Shown: positions 46,686 through 55,713, counted from the stretch's first letter. The stretch: 64,000 nucleotides of DNA from JAJFUI01 sp039698035 (GCA_039698035.1 JBDKSW010000011.1:248001-312000); one strand, 5' to 3'. Notes: generated from the letters alone by a model not told the origin. Made by a program: numbers and translations.

Positions 46686-47987
46686 ATGAGGACAATGTTT
46701 CTGGCACTTGTTTTGGTCGGGGCCCTGACCGGTGGGGCGACCTACTATGCGAAGCACCTGACCTCGCAATCGCCCATCGCGTTCCGAACCGAGAAGGTCA
46801 CGCGCGGTGACATCCAATCGACCATCAGCGCAACGGGCACCCTCGAGCCTGAGGACTTGGTCGATGTCGGCGCCCAGGTGGCCGGACTGATCGTTCGCTT
46901 TGGGCCAGACCCGAAGAGCCCCACCAAGCTGATCGACTACAACTCGAAGGTGGAGAAAGACGCCGTGCTGGCCGAGATTGACCCGACGTCCTACGAGGCC
47001 GCGCTCGACCAGGCCCAAGCGACGCTCGATCGGTCGAAGGCCGACCTGCTTCAACTTGAAGCCAAGTGCGAGCAAACGGAGCAGGAATGGAAACGAGCCC
47101 AAGAGTTGCGTCCGAAAAAGGCAATTGCCGACACCGACTATGACACGGCCAAGGCCAACTACAAATCGGCCGTGGCCAACCTCGCGGTCGGCAAGGCAAC
47201 GATCAAGCAGAACGAAGCGGCCCTTCGCATGGCGAAGGTCAACCTCGGCTACACGACGATTCGGTCGCCTGTCCGCGGCGTAATCCTCGCTCGCCGCGTC
47301 AACATCGGCCAGACGGTCGTGGCCAGCCTAAACGCACCAAGCCTGTTCCTGATCGCCAAGGACCTGCGGCGAATGCAAGTCTGGGCGTCGGTCAACGAGG
47401 CCGACATCGGTCAGATTCGCGTTGACATGCCCGCCACTTTCACGGTCGATGCCCTGCCGGGCGAGACATTCGTTGGCAAGGTGACGCAAATCCGTATGAA
47501 CGTGACGATGACCTCGAACGTCGTCACCTACACGGTCATCGTCACTACGGACAACTCGAACGAACGACTGTTGCCGTATTTGACGGCGAATGTCCGCTTT
47601 CAGACGGCGCATCGCTCGAACGTCTTGCGAGTGCCGAATGCCGCGTTGCGATGGAAACCGCAGGCGTCGCAGATCCAGTCTTTGACGACAACCTCGGAAT
47701 CCGAGCCGGTCGAAGGCAAAGACCTCATGAACCGAGGGCAGCTTTGGATCGCGACGGGCGACGGGTTCGTGCGACCGATCAACGTCGTGACAGGAATCAC
47801 CGACGATCGCACGACAGAAGTCAGCGGCAGCGGGGTTTCCGAGGGGATGCATGTGGTTGTCGGCGATGCGGAGGCGGGCGAAATCGGAACGGCCACACGG
47901 CCCAACGCAAGTGAAGAAACGAAGGTGAGCAGCCCGTTCCTGCCGACGCCGCCCAAGGGCAACCACCATCCGCCGCCGCCCATGTGA
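46686..47987 (+). CDS. macA: MacA-like periplasmic adaptor of a macrolide-type ABC efflux pump
   Basis: 433 residues. One N-terminal membrane anchor (residues 4-22). The membrane-fusion-protein layout: a lipoyl-like half DIQSTISATGTLEPEDLVDV, a long alpha-helical hairpin (about 85-170, ALDQAQATLDRSKADLLQLE) and the second half NLGYTTIRSPVRGVILARRV. The beta-barrel part has VWASVNEADIGQIRVDMPAT. Gene order and sequence match MacA, which bridges MacB and an outer-membrane TolC channel; no tolC gene is here. AAGAGG precedes the ATG. The C-terminus ends in a proline/histidine-rich NHHPPPPM tail. Confidence 0.88.
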   Translation: MRTMFLALVLVGALTGGATYYAKHLTSQSPIAFRTEKVTRGDIQSTISATGTLEPEDLVDVGAQVAGLIVRFGPDPKSPTKLIDYNSKVEKDAVLAEIDPTSYEAALDQAQATLDRSKADLLQLEAKCEQTEQEWKRAQELRPKKAIADTDYDTAKANYKSAVANLAVGKATIKQNEAALRMAKVNLGYTTIRSPVRGVILARRVNIGQTVVASLNAPSLFLIAKDLRRMQVWASVNEADIGQIRVDMPATFTVDALPGETFVGKVTQIRMNVTMTSNVVTYTVIVTTDNSNERLLPYLTANVRFQTAHRSNVLRVPNAALRWKPQASQIQSLTTTSESEPVEGKDLMNRGQLWIATGDGFVRPINVVTGITDDRTTEVSGSGVSEGMHVVVGDAEAGEIGTATRPNASEETKVSSPFLPTPPKGNHHPPPPM

Positions 47988-48069
47988 CGGTCGCGAGGCG
48001 GTGCGGCCAAGTTGTATAGCTGGCTCAGGCGTGGGGTCTCTTGCTTTCCGACGATTGATGGAGTTGCGC

Positions 48070-50262
48070 ATGGAGCTGATTCGGCTGGAAAACGTCCACA
48101 AAACGTATTACGTGGGCGAGGTGCTCGTGCCCGCGCTCCGGGGCGTCTCGCTTTCCATCGCTCGCGGCGAGATGGTTGCCCTCATGGGGGCTTCCGGTTC
48201 TGGCAAGACCACGTTAATGAACATTCTGGGCTGCCTGGACCATCCCACGTCGGGCAAGTATTGGCTCGATGGCCGCGAGATGAGCGGTCTGACATCGAAC
48301 GAGCGTGCATTGGCCCGATCTGAAAAGATCGGCTTCGTCTTTCAGAGTTTCAACCTGTTGCCGCGAATGACGGCCGTCCACAACGTGCTGATGCCGTTGG
48401 ATTACAGCCCGAACTGGCGTAGCTTGGCCGAAGGCCGCCACTTGGCCCAGGCCGTGCTTGAACGAGTTGGCTTGCAGGATCGCACGCATCACGAGCCATC
48501 GCAGATGTCGGGGGGGCAGCAGCAGCGGGTCGCCATCGGCCGCGCATTGGTGAATCGGCCCGCCTTGGTCTTGGCCGACGAGCCCACCGGCAACCTGGAC
48601 TCGCACACGAGCGTTGAAATCCTGCGGATGTTTCAGCAATTGAACGCCGACGGGATGACGGTCATCCTGGTCACGCATGATCCGCATGTGGCGGCCTACG
48701 CTCACCGCACGATTCACATCGCCGACGGCATGGTCGACGGCGAGACCATTCAGAACGGCCATCACTGCGATGACCGTCGAACGGCGGAAGCGGCGGCTGA
48801 GCGTCCCAAGGCAGGCGACGATTCGTTCTCGCAACTCTACGGAGAACGCGGGACCAACATGGGCCGATCCAGCCCGCGACGGTTCCTGCCGGCCACCTGG
48901 CGCACAGCATTGGGCGCTATCGCACGCAATAAGATGCGTTCGGGGCTGTCCGCGCTCGGTGTGATTATCGCCGTGGCGGCCGTCATCGCGATGACCGAGA
49001 TTGGCCAGGGTTCCAAGGCATCCCTGCGCAAGGAGATCGCCGGCATGGGCGCCAACACATTGATGATCTTCTCGGGCTCGGCGGCCACCGGGGGCGTCAA
49101 CCAGGGGGCGGGCAGCATGATGACCCTAACGCCGCAGGACGCTGAGGAAATCGGCCGCCAATGTCCGGCTGTCCAAGGCGTCGCCCCCACCGTGCGTGCC
49201 AGAGCACAAATCATCTACGGGAACCAAAACTGCGTTCCCGAGCAAATCACAGGCACAACGCCGGCGTTTCTGGTCGTCCGCGACTGGGGCAACATGGCCA
49301 AGGGGCAGATGTTCAGCGATCGCGATGTGCGAAACTCGGCCAAAGTGTGTGTGATCGGCCACACGATCGAGGAGAAACTGTTTCAAGGCGCATCGCCCAT
49401 CGGCAAGGAGATACGCGTCAACAACGTGACGATGCGCGTCGTCGGAGTGCTTCGCCGCAAGGGCGCCAACATGATGGGCATGGATCAAGACAACGTCCTG
49501 CTTGCCCCTTGGACGACAATCAAGTATCGCATCAGCGCCAGCGCGCTGGCGAACACGAACCAGAGCGCTAGTGCGTCGAGCTCAAGTTCGTCGACAAGCG
49601 ACTCGGTCAATACGCTGAGTGATTTGTACCCAACGGCCACGTCGCTCTACCCTTCCACCTCATCGACCCAGACGGCCAACACACCACAGCCGGTCCGTTT
49701 CGCGAATGTCGACCAAATCGTCGTCAAGGCGGTCTCGGAAACGAACGTCAAACGGGCCATCAGCCAGATTCAGGATCTTCTGCGCGAGCGCCATCGCATC
49801 CGGCTGGGCAAACAGGACGACTTCAACATTCAGGACATGGCCGAGATGTCCAAAATGATGACCTCGATGACCGACTCGATGAGCACGCTGCTGCTGGCCG
49901 TGGCAACTATTTCGCTCGTCGTTGGTGGCGTCGGCATCATGAACATCATGCTGGTGTCGGTGACCGAGCGGACGCGCGAGATTGGGCTTCGCATGGCCGT
50001 CGGCGCCAGGAGCCATCACATTCTGCGGCAGTTTCTGGTCGAAGCCGTGGTGTTGTGTCTCGTGGGCGGCGGCATCGGGATTCTACTCGGTCGGGCCGTC
50101 TCGATCCTCGTGCGATGGAAGGTGCGATGGCCGACCGAGGCGTCGCTCACGATGATCATCGCCGCGGTCGCCGTCTCGGCCGGTGTCGGCGTCGTGTTCG
50201 GTTTCTATCCGGCCTGGAAGGCATCGCGTTTGGACCCGATCGAAGCGCTCCGCTACGAATAG
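48070..50262 (+). CDS. macB: MacB-like ABC transporter (ATPase fused to FtsX-type permease)
   Basis: 730 residues from the ATG at 48070; an in-frame ATG at 48058 is possible. ATPase residues 1-230: Walker A LMGASGSGKTTLMN at 38-51, signature SQMSGGQQQRVAIGRAL, Walker B LVLADEPTGNLDS. A linker leads to membrane helix 1 (about 290-310), a large periplasmic domain, and three C-terminal helices (600-720) including SLVVGGVGIMNIMLVSVTER, typical of MacB. It uses ATP hydrolysis to drive periplasmic substrate through MacA and a TolC-type channel. A Ser/Thr-rich stretch (489-541) inside the periplasmic domain is unusual. The first stop is 16 bases before the convergent hypothetical gene. Confidence 0.93.
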   Translation: MELIRLENVHKTYYVGEVLVPALRGVSLSIARGEMVALMGASGSGKTTLMNILGCLDHPTSGKYWLDGREMSGLTSNERALARSEKIGFVFQSFNLLPRMTAVHNVLMPLDYSPNWRSLAEGRHLAQAVLERVGLQDRTHHEPSQMSGGQQQRVAIGRALVNRPALVLADEPTGNLDSHTSVEILRMFQQLNADGMTVILVTHDPHVAAYAHRTIHIADGMVDGETIQNGHHCDDRRTAEAAAERPKAGDDSFSQLYGERGTNMGRSSPRRFLPATWRTALGAIARNKMRSGLSALGVIIAVAAVIAMTEIGQGSKASLRKEIAGMGANTLMIFSGSAATGGVNQGAGSMMTLTPQDAEEIGRQCPAVQGVAPTVRARAQIIYGNQNCVPEQITGTTPAFLVVRDWGNMAKGQMFSDRDVRNSAKVCVIGHTIEEKLFQGASPIGKEIRVNNVTMRVVGVLRRKGANMMGMDQDNVLLAPWTTIKYRISASALANTNQSASASSSSSSTSDSVNTLSDLYPTATSLYPSTSSTQTANTPQPVRFANVDQIVVKAVSETNVKRAISQIQDLLRERHRIRLGKQDDFNIQDMAEMSKMMTSMTDSMSTLLLAVATISLVVGGVGIMNIMLVSVTERTREIGLRMAVGARSHHILRQFLVEAVVLCLVGGGIGILLGRAVSILVRWKVRWPTEASLTMIIAAVAVSAGVGVVFGFYPAWKASRLDPIEALRYE

Positions 50263-50278
50263 GCCGGCTTTGTCGCGG

Positions 50279-50782
50279 CTAAATCCGCCGGCTGTCATAG
50301 GCCCAGTGCAACAAGGCCTGCCGCTGTTTTTTCCGGCAGCCCAGATCGCCCGACCGACAGTTTTTTCGCAACTGGGCGATGTGACGCCGCATGGCCTTCC
50401 ACCGGCGAATCTGGCGGGCGTCGTCGGGCGAGCGGCGGCCCAAATAGTATCGGCAGTACCACTGAAACCAGCCCCGCGGATCGTCGGGCCAAATCCAGCC
50501 TTTCGCTTGCCAGTACCAGAGCGGCTTCGAGGCATTGACGCCGAAACAGTTCAGTCGCGGATCATGCCGCGCATGGCAAAGCTTGGCCTCGCGGAACCAG
50601 GCGTCGGGAAACTCCTCCACACAGTCCGTCATATACTTGCCGCCAAAAACGCCCAGCGTGAGCATTTCGGCCGGCGTCAGCTCCGGCCTGAATTCGGGAT
50701 CGAAGTTCTGGCCCACGGGCTCTGTCAGGTAGTAGACGTAGCCGTGCTGCATCAGGTCGTTGACTACAACTTTTTTGCGCAT
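50279..50782 (-). CDS. Conserved protein of unknown function
   Basis: 167 residues from the ATG at 50782, preceded by GGAGG six bases upstream. No signal peptide or membrane segment. The sequence is rich in Trp, Tyr, Arg and Lys: NDLMQHGYVYYLTEPVGQN, LTPAEMLTLGVFGGKYMTDC, GWIWPDDPRGWFQWYCRYYL and CRKKQRQALLHWAYDSRRI. I recognise this as a widespread conserved uncharacterised family but cannot give a function. The many aromatic and basic residues would suit nucleic-acid binding, an inference. It follows the FGE-like/CapA fusion by 38 bases on the same strand. Confidence 0.75.
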   Translation of the reverse strand: MRKKVVVNDLMQHGYVYYLTEPVGQNFDPEFRPELTPAEMLTLGVFGGKYMTDCVEEFPDAWFREAKLCHARHDPRLNCFGVNASKPLWYWQAKGWIWPDDPRGWFQWYCRYYLGRRSPDDARQIRRWKAMRRHIAQLRKNCRSGDLGCRKKQRQALLHWAYDSRRI

Positions 50783-50820
50783 GCCAAGCCTCCAACTCCG
50801 ACACGGCGCGGCGTGCCAAG

Positions 50821-52728
50821 TCACTGCGAGGCTGCCGTGACCCTGGCGGTCGCCGCGGGATGCGGAATCCCCGCCTTGTCAATCTCGAAGGTGAACTTTT
50901 CGAGTCCGACGCGACCGGCCTCATCCAATGATAGCCGGACGAGCCAGCCGGTCCAGACGGCCGGGTCGTTGGGAAAGTAGTCAAAGACGAAATTGCCGAG
51001 GCTGTAGACAATCGGCTTCTCACGATACGTGTCGATGGTTTGCGTGACGTGGGCGTGGGTGCCAATGACGGCCGTCGCGCCGCCGTCAATCAGGTGGCGG
51101 GCCAGCACACGTTGCCAGTCGGCCGCCTGCGGTGTCTTTTCTCGGCCCCAATGCAAAAATGGGATAATCACATCGGCATGATGCTTGTCCCGAGCCGTAG
51201 CCAAGTCGTCCAGCATCTCGCTTTCGTTCATCCACGCGGCGCCGGGCGTTTTTTCGCCGGCTGCGTAGGAACGTGGCGGAAAACCGCAGTAGCCCAACAG
51301 CGCGATTCGCAAGCCGTTGCGCTCCAGAATGAGCGGATGCCGGGCCTCGGACAAGTTACGACCGCCGCCGAGACAGCCAACGCCGGCCTCGGAAAGCATG
51401 GTCAACTGGCGTTGAAAAGCGTCGGGCCCCCAATCGCCGGCATGGTTGTTGGCCACGGAGACGGCCGTGAAGTAGCGGCTTAGCAGCGGCACGGCGTCCT
51501 TGGGACCGCGAAAGGTGAACGTCTTATAGGTTTGTCGGCCACCGGGGGCAAGCACGCATTCCAGATTGCAGACCGCCACGTCGGCCCCGCAAAGCACGGA
51601 CTCGAAGTCGCGGAAGACGTCGGTCCCGTGCATGACGGCATGGCCTGGCCCACCGTCGAGCATGACGTCGCCAGCGAACACAATCGTGGTGACGCCTCGG
51701 CGACTTGGCCGGTCGGCTGAGGATCCAGAGAGCCCGTTACGCTCGCTGGCCGGCGTGCCGCGTGCGACACGAAAGCCCAGATTGATGCAGCGGCTTTTCG
51801 GCGTGTTCCAGTTGCGCATCGCAGCGCGTGCCCAAAGCGGGAAACTGTTCCAGCCACCGCCGCGGCGGACGCGAACACTGCCCGATGCGGGGCCCTTGGG
51901 ATCATTCGTGGGCGAATGAGCGTAGTAGTCATCTGCGTGCCAGTCGGAACACCACTCCCAGACGTTGCCGTGCATGTCGCACAGACCGAAACCGTTCGCC
52001 GGGAACTGGCCCACTGGCACCGTGAAACGCAGCTTGCCGTCGGGCGGAATATCGAGCTCCTGCACGTGCGGAAACGTGGTTCGGCCAGTCGAGTCCTCGA
52101 CATTGCCCACCTTGGCCAGAGCATCGGGGTCGTCACCGTTAACATAGCGAGTGGTCGTGCCAGCGCGAGCGGCATACTCCCATTCGGCCTCCGTTGGAAG
52201 GCGGTAGTCCTGCTTCTCTTTGTGTGAGAGCCACTGACAAAACGCGATGGCGTCGTTCCATGTGATATTCAGGACCGGATGTTCGTCGCTCTGCGGGAAG
52301 CCCGGATTGCGCCAGTTGTATTTCAGATCGCGGCCTTCGCACTTGCCGGATTTGGGATTATAGCCCCAACCGCCCGTGCCGTCGCGCTCGGCCTCGGTCT
52401 TATAGCCGGTTTCGTCGGCGAAGCGGCGGAACTGGCCCACGGTCACCTCGTACTTGCCGAGATAGAAGGGCCGCGTGATGCGAACACGGTGTCGCGGATA
52501 CTCGTCCGCAAAAAAATCGGGCTGGCGCTTGTAGGCGGCGAACGCCTTGACGAGTTTCTCAGCCGACTCGGTGGCGCCCATCATGAACTCGCCGGCCGGA
52601 ATTCGTTCCAGCTTCATGCCCACCGAGTTGGTGATTTCGTCGCCGTGGCTCGAAGCCATCGGCAACGCGGCCAATGCGAAGAGAACCCAGAGGCAAGTTG
52701 TCGGACGATGCATGACAGACAGTCTCAT
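50821..52728 (-). CDS. Fusion of FGE-sulfatase-like domain and CapA metallophosphatase domain
   Basis: 635 residues from the ATG at 52728, with GGAGA upstream and a signal peptide (residues 1-28). Residues 30-325 are an FGE/SUMF1-like domain: IPAGEFMMGA, YEVTVGQFRRF, YRLPTEAEWEYAARAG, NGFGLCDMHGNVWEWC, RRGGGWNSFPLWARAAMR. The active-site cysteine pair of true formylglycine enzymes is missing at this last motif. Residues 346-600 are a CapA/poly-gamma-glutamate-type metallophosphatase: IVFAGDVML, CNLECVL, VSVANNHAGD, FLHWGREKT, GTHAHVTQ and LGNFVFDYF, with all metal-binding blocks intact. Such domains usually occur in separate proteins. Function unknown; probably periplasmic. Confidence 0.9.
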   Translation of the reverse strand: MRLSVMHRPTTCLWVLFALAALPMASSHGDEITNSVGMKLERIPAGEFMMGATESAEKLVKAFAAYKRQPDFFADEYPRHRVRITRPFYLGKYEVTVGQFRRFADETGYKTEAERDGTGGWGYNPKSGKCEGRDLKYNWRNPGFPQSDEHPVLNITWNDAIAFCQWLSHKEKQDYRLPTEAEWEYAARAGTTTRYVNGDDPDALAKVGNVEDSTGRTTFPHVQELDIPPDGKLRFTVPVGQFPANGFGLCDMHGNVWEWCSDWHADDYYAHSPTNDPKGPASGSVRVRRGGGWNSFPLWARAAMRNWNTPKSRCINLGFRVARGTPASERNGLSGSSADRPSRRGVTTIVFAGDVMLDGGPGHAVMHGTDVFRDFESVLCGADVAVCNLECVLAPGGRQTYKTFTFRGPKDAVPLLSRYFTAVSVANNHAGDWGPDAFQRQLTMLSEAGVGCLGGGRNLSEARHPLILERNGLRIALLGYCGFPPRSYAAGEKTPGAAWMNESEMLDDLATARDKHHADVIIPFLHWGREKTPQAADWQRVLARHLIDGGATAVIGTHAHVTQTIDTYREKPIVYSLGNFVFDYFPNDPAVWTGWLVRLSLDEAGRVGLEKFTFEIDKAGIPHPAATARVTAASQ

Positions 52729-52910
52729 GAACTCGTCTCCCAGAAGGCGGAATGCTAATCGGTGATGCGGCGAGCCGTCCTCTCGGCGACCTCGCTCGTC
52801 CGAGAGTCCCCGCCCCCCATGATGCGCTCCCCGCCCACGGTTGTCCAGACCGAGGGACGGCACATCAGCGCCGGCAAGTCGGGCGGGAATGCGATTGCCA
52901 ATCTGCCGTC

Positions 52911-53264
52911 CTACTCGGCCAAAAACCACTTCCCGACGCACTCGACAAGCCAGCCAAGCAAGTAGGAGACTATGACAAAGTTGACAATGTAGATCGCCTG
53001 GAACCCATGAAGATTTGCACGCACTCGATCGGGGCAACCCCAGAGGAGAAGCGTCGTTGGAGCCCCGAAGACTAGAAAATAGCTATCCCAAAAACCGCCC
53101 AGCTTCGCCGAGCAGAACGGAAGCCCCTTGCCTCCCATGGCGAAAGGGAACATCAGAAACGCATTGCCGATCACCACGGCGAGCCGCCAGCTCAACGGCT
53201 CTTCGTCTGACGGGTCCGGATCAACGGGTTGCTCGCCCGACGACTCGACTTCCCCACTGACCAT
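52911..53264 (-). CDS. Small integral membrane protein of unknown function
   Basis: 117 residues from the ATG at 53264; an earlier ATG at 53285 adds seven residues and neither start has a good Shine-Dalgarno sequence. An acidic N-terminus (residues 1-25) is followed by hydrophobic segments at about 28-46 (LAVVIGNAFLMFPFAMGG), 60-76 (YFLVFGAPTTLLLWG) and 88-110 (AIYIVNFVIVSYLLGWLV), so two or three membrane helices. No family recognised. It lies between rplQ and the FGE/CapA gene, with 63 bases to the rplQ stop. It could be a small independent gene or a spurious frame; the even hydrophobic pattern favours real. Confidence 0.45.
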   Translation of the reverse strand: MVSGEVESSGEQPVDPDPSDEEPLSWRLAVVIGNAFLMFPFAMGGKGLPFCSAKLGGFWDSYFLVFGAPTTLLLWGCPDRVRANLHGFQAIYIVNFVIVSYLLGWLVECVGKWFLAE

Positions 53265-53327
53265 TTTGGATATCCCAAACGGCATCGTGGCAGACAGAAC
53301 GTCGGCAGCCTGCGGCCTGACCAGCGA

Positions 53328-53963
53328 CTACTTCGTCTCGGCAGGCGTCTCTTCGACGGCCGGAGCGACTGCGTCGACAGACTGTTGGGCTTCGGGCTCG
53401 TCGATCTCGAACGACGGACGGGCCGCCTTGCGACGAACGCGGTCGTTTTTGCCGACCAGCTCTAGCACCGCACGGGTACCGGCGTCACCCAGCCGAGGCT
53501 TCGAGAGGCGGAGGATACGCGTGTAACCGCCGGGGCGATCCGTGTATCGCGGAGCAATGTCCTCAAACAGAATTCGCACGGCCTGCTTGTCACCCAAGAG
53601 CTGCAGCGCGCGACGTCGGGCGGCGACGACCGGGGCAATCGCCTTGCACCACGCTTGCCATTGGTCGCTCTTGCGCCACGCCCGCCATTGGTCGCTGTGC
53701 CGTTCGGCGCTTGGCTCGAGATGGTCGGCAGTTTCCTGGTGGGGCAACGCATGACGCGCCAGTGTGATGCACTTTTCGACGAGCGGCCGAACTTCCTTGG
53801 CCTTTTGGATGGTCGTGATAATCCGCCCCTTGGTCTTTGGCTTGTTCGCCTCGCCCTCGGCGTCGCGCTCGGTCAGAAACAGGGCGGTGGCCAAACTGCG
53901 GAGCAGGGCTCGTTGATGACTTGGATTACGGCCAAGAATGCGGCCTCGTCGTCGGTGTCGCAT
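53328..53963 (-). CDS. rplQ: bL17, large-subunit ribosomal protein (with insertion)
   Basis: 211 residues, longer than the usual ~120-130. The core is intact: MRHRRRGRILGRNPSHQRALLR, TTIQKAKEVRPLVEKCITLAR and DRPGGYTRILRLSKPRLGDAG. About 45 residues are inserted between the two core halves (roughly 74-118), with a tandem duplication of nine residues rich in Trp (SDQWRAWRK then SDQWQAWCK). The C-terminus adds an acidic tail ending VEETPAETK. bL17 lies around the peptide exit tunnel region of the 50S subunit. It is the last gene of the alpha operon, following rpoA. Confidence 0.95.
   Translation of the reverse strand: MRHRRRGRILGRNPSHQRALLRSLATALFLTERDAEGEANKPKTKGRIITTIQKAKEVRPLVEKCITLARHALPHQETADHLEPSAERHSDQWRAWRKSDQWQAWCKAIAPVVAARRRALQLLGDKQAVRILFEDIAPRYTDRPGGYTRILRLSKPRLGDAGTRAVLELVGKNDRVRRKAARPSFEIDEPEAQQSVDAVAPAVEETPAETK
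53643..53696 (-). repeat. Two tandem 27-base units inside rplQ
   Basis: Units at 53670-53696 and 53643-53669 (minus-strand order) are identical at 24 of 27 bases; they start with AGCGACCAATGGC and end with AAG. Each encodes nine residues, keeping the frame. Confidence 0.85.
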
Positions 53964-54035
53964 GGCAGGATTCTCTCTGGCGACTGTTTTGGTCGCGGCT
54001 TGATAGTTCGGTGGACGCGGTTCTGGATCCGCAGT

Positions 54036-55034
54036 TTACAGGATACCGACCGGAGCAGCGGAAAGCCGCATGCCCAGCCGCAGACCGATGTCGGCCAACT
54101 TCTCACGGACTTCCGCTAGGGTCGTCTCGCCGAAGTTGCGGACCTCCAACAACTGCTCCTCGGTGCGAGTCACCAGATCGCGGACCGTGGTGATATTCTC
54201 GGATTCCAGGCAGTTGGTCGCCCGGACGGACAGGTCGAGCTCGGCCAGGCTCATGTTCAGCTTCGCCTCGGTGGCGTCGTCAACGCCTCCGGCGCCCAAC
54301 GCGCGGGTTTCGCTGTGAACCATCGGGCCCAACTCATGGTACTGGACGAACGGATTCAGGTGCTTTCGCAGAATCTTGGCCGCTTCGACGATCGCCATCT
54401 CCGCCGAAACGGAACCGTTGGTCCAAATCTCGATCGTCAGCTTGTCGTAATTCGTCTTCTGACCGACTCGGGTCTCTTCGACATCGTAACGGACACGCGT
54501 CACGGGGCTAAAAGCGGCGTCCACGGGGATAATGCCGATTTCTTGAGCCTGAGGCGTGTGCTCTGTTGCCGCAACATAACCGCGGCCGTTCTCGATCACC
54601 ATCTCGAGCAGGAACGGCACGTCCTCGGTCAGCGTCGCAATCAGGTGGTCCTTATTGAGCACCTCGACCTGATCGTCGGTCCGGACATCCGCGCCCGTGA
54701 TAGGGCCTTTCTGATTCTTTTCGATCCGCACGACGCGGGTCTGGTCGCTGTGGTTCTTGACGATCAACGACTTGACGTTCAAGACGATGTCGGTCACATC
54801 CTCGATCACGCCGGGCAGGCTGCTGAACTCGTGCTGAGCGCCATGCAGCTTGATCTGGGTAATCGCGCTGCCTTCCAGGCTGGATAGCAGAATGCGGCGG
54901 AGGCTGTTCCCCACCGTCACCCCGAAACCACGCTCGAAGGGCTCGGCGACGAACTTGCCGTATGTGGCCGAAAGGGTCGATCGTTCGGCCGTGACCAGGC
55001 TGGGCAATTCAAGGCCGCGCCATCGAATACGCAT
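54036..55034 (-). CDS. rpoA: RpoA, RNA polymerase alpha subunit
   Basis: 332 residues. The amino-terminal assembly domain has FEPLERGFG-type GNSLRRILLSSLEGSAIT at about 42-60 and NENPL-like segments. The linker leads to the C-terminal domain with LAELDLSVRATNCLESENIT and LLEVRNFGETTLAEVREKL at about 270-310, the helices that bind UP elements and activators. It is preceded by rpsD by 47 bases and followed by rplQ, the usual alpha-operon order. No deviation was noticed. Confidence 0.98.
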   Translation of the reverse strand: MRIRWRGLELPSLVTAERSTLSATYGKFVAEPFERGFGVTVGNSLRRILLSSLEGSAITQIKLHGAQHEFSSLPGVIEDVTDIVLNVKSLIVKNHSDQTRVVRIEKNQKGPITGADVRTDDQVEVLNKDHLIATLTEDVPFLLEMVIENGRGYVAATEHTPQAQEIGIIPVDAAFSPVTRVRYDVEETRVGQKTNYDKLTIEIWTNGSVSAEMAIVEAAKILRKHLNPFVQYHELGPMVHSETRALGAGGVDDATEAKLNMSLAELDLSVRATNCLESENITTVRDLVTRTEEQLLEVRNFGETTLAEVREKLADIGLRLGMRLSAAPVGIL

Positions 55035-55081
55035 CTTTAGGCTCCGATCGGAATGACGAAACTAAGCGGGCAAACTGGGTG

Positions 55082-55708
55082 CTACTTGGAACAAAGCTCA
55101 ACGATCAAGTGGGGCTGCACCGGAATCGAAACGTCACCAGCCTCGGGGATCCGGAGAACGTGCCCCTCGGGCGGCGTCCCTTCCGAACGGCTGAGAAAAT
55201 CTGGGACCTGACGCTGCGACTCGGCCAGCACGGCCTCGACCAACTGAAGACTCTTCGGGCGGTTCTTGATGCGGATCGTGTCGCCAGGCCGCGTCAGAAA
55301 GCTCGCAATGTCGACCCGACGGCCGTTGACCGTCACGTGGCCGTGCCCAATGAGCAATCGGGCCTGGGCGCGCGACAGACCGAAACCGAGCCGATAAACA
55401 ACATTGTCCAGGCGGCGTTCAAGCAGGCTCATCAGGGCCTCGCCCGTGTTCCCCTTGCCCTTATTGGCGACGGCGAACACCTTGCGGAACTGACGCTCCA
55501 TGAGCCCGTAGTGGCGCTTGACCTTCTGTTTTTCACGAAGATGGACGCCGTAGTCCGTCACCTTGGAGCGACGGCCGGTGGCCATGCCAGGGGCCGACTC
55601 GCGGCGCTCGAACGCGCACTTCGGCGTATCGCAGCGTGTTCCCTTCAGGAACAGCTTCATCCCCTCACGACGGCAACAGCGACAAACTGGCGAATGTAAA
55701 CGGGCCAT
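55082..55708 (-). CDS. rpsD: uS4, small-subunit ribosomal protein
   Basis: 208 residues. A primary rRNA-binding protein. The zinc-type N-terminus has Cys9, Cys12, Cys26 and Cys31, the set found in zinc-binding uS4. The S4 RNA-binding domain is present: RLDNVVYRLGFGLSRAQAR and GHVTVNGRRVDIASFLTRPG. In many bacteria uS4 also regulates the alpha operon by binding its leader, but no leader structure was examined here. The upstream gap to rpsK (55709-55824) is filled by heptad repeats. Confidence 0.98.
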   Translation of the reverse strand: MARLHSPVCRCCRREGMKLFLKGTRCDTPKCAFERRESAPGMATGRRSKVTDYGVHLREKQKVKRHYGLMERQFRKVFAVANKGKGNTGEALMSLLERRLDNVVYRLGFGLSRAQARLLIGHGHVTVNGRRVDIASFLTRPGDTIRIKNRPKSLQLVEAVLAESQRQVPDFLSRSEGTPPEGHVLRIPEAGDVSIPVQPHLIVELCSK

Positions 55709-55713
55709 ATCTG

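Noticed and set aside
53643..53696. The rplQ 27-base repeat as part of the heptad spacer family
   Set aside because: 27 is not a multiple of seven and no seven-base register was visible inside the units.
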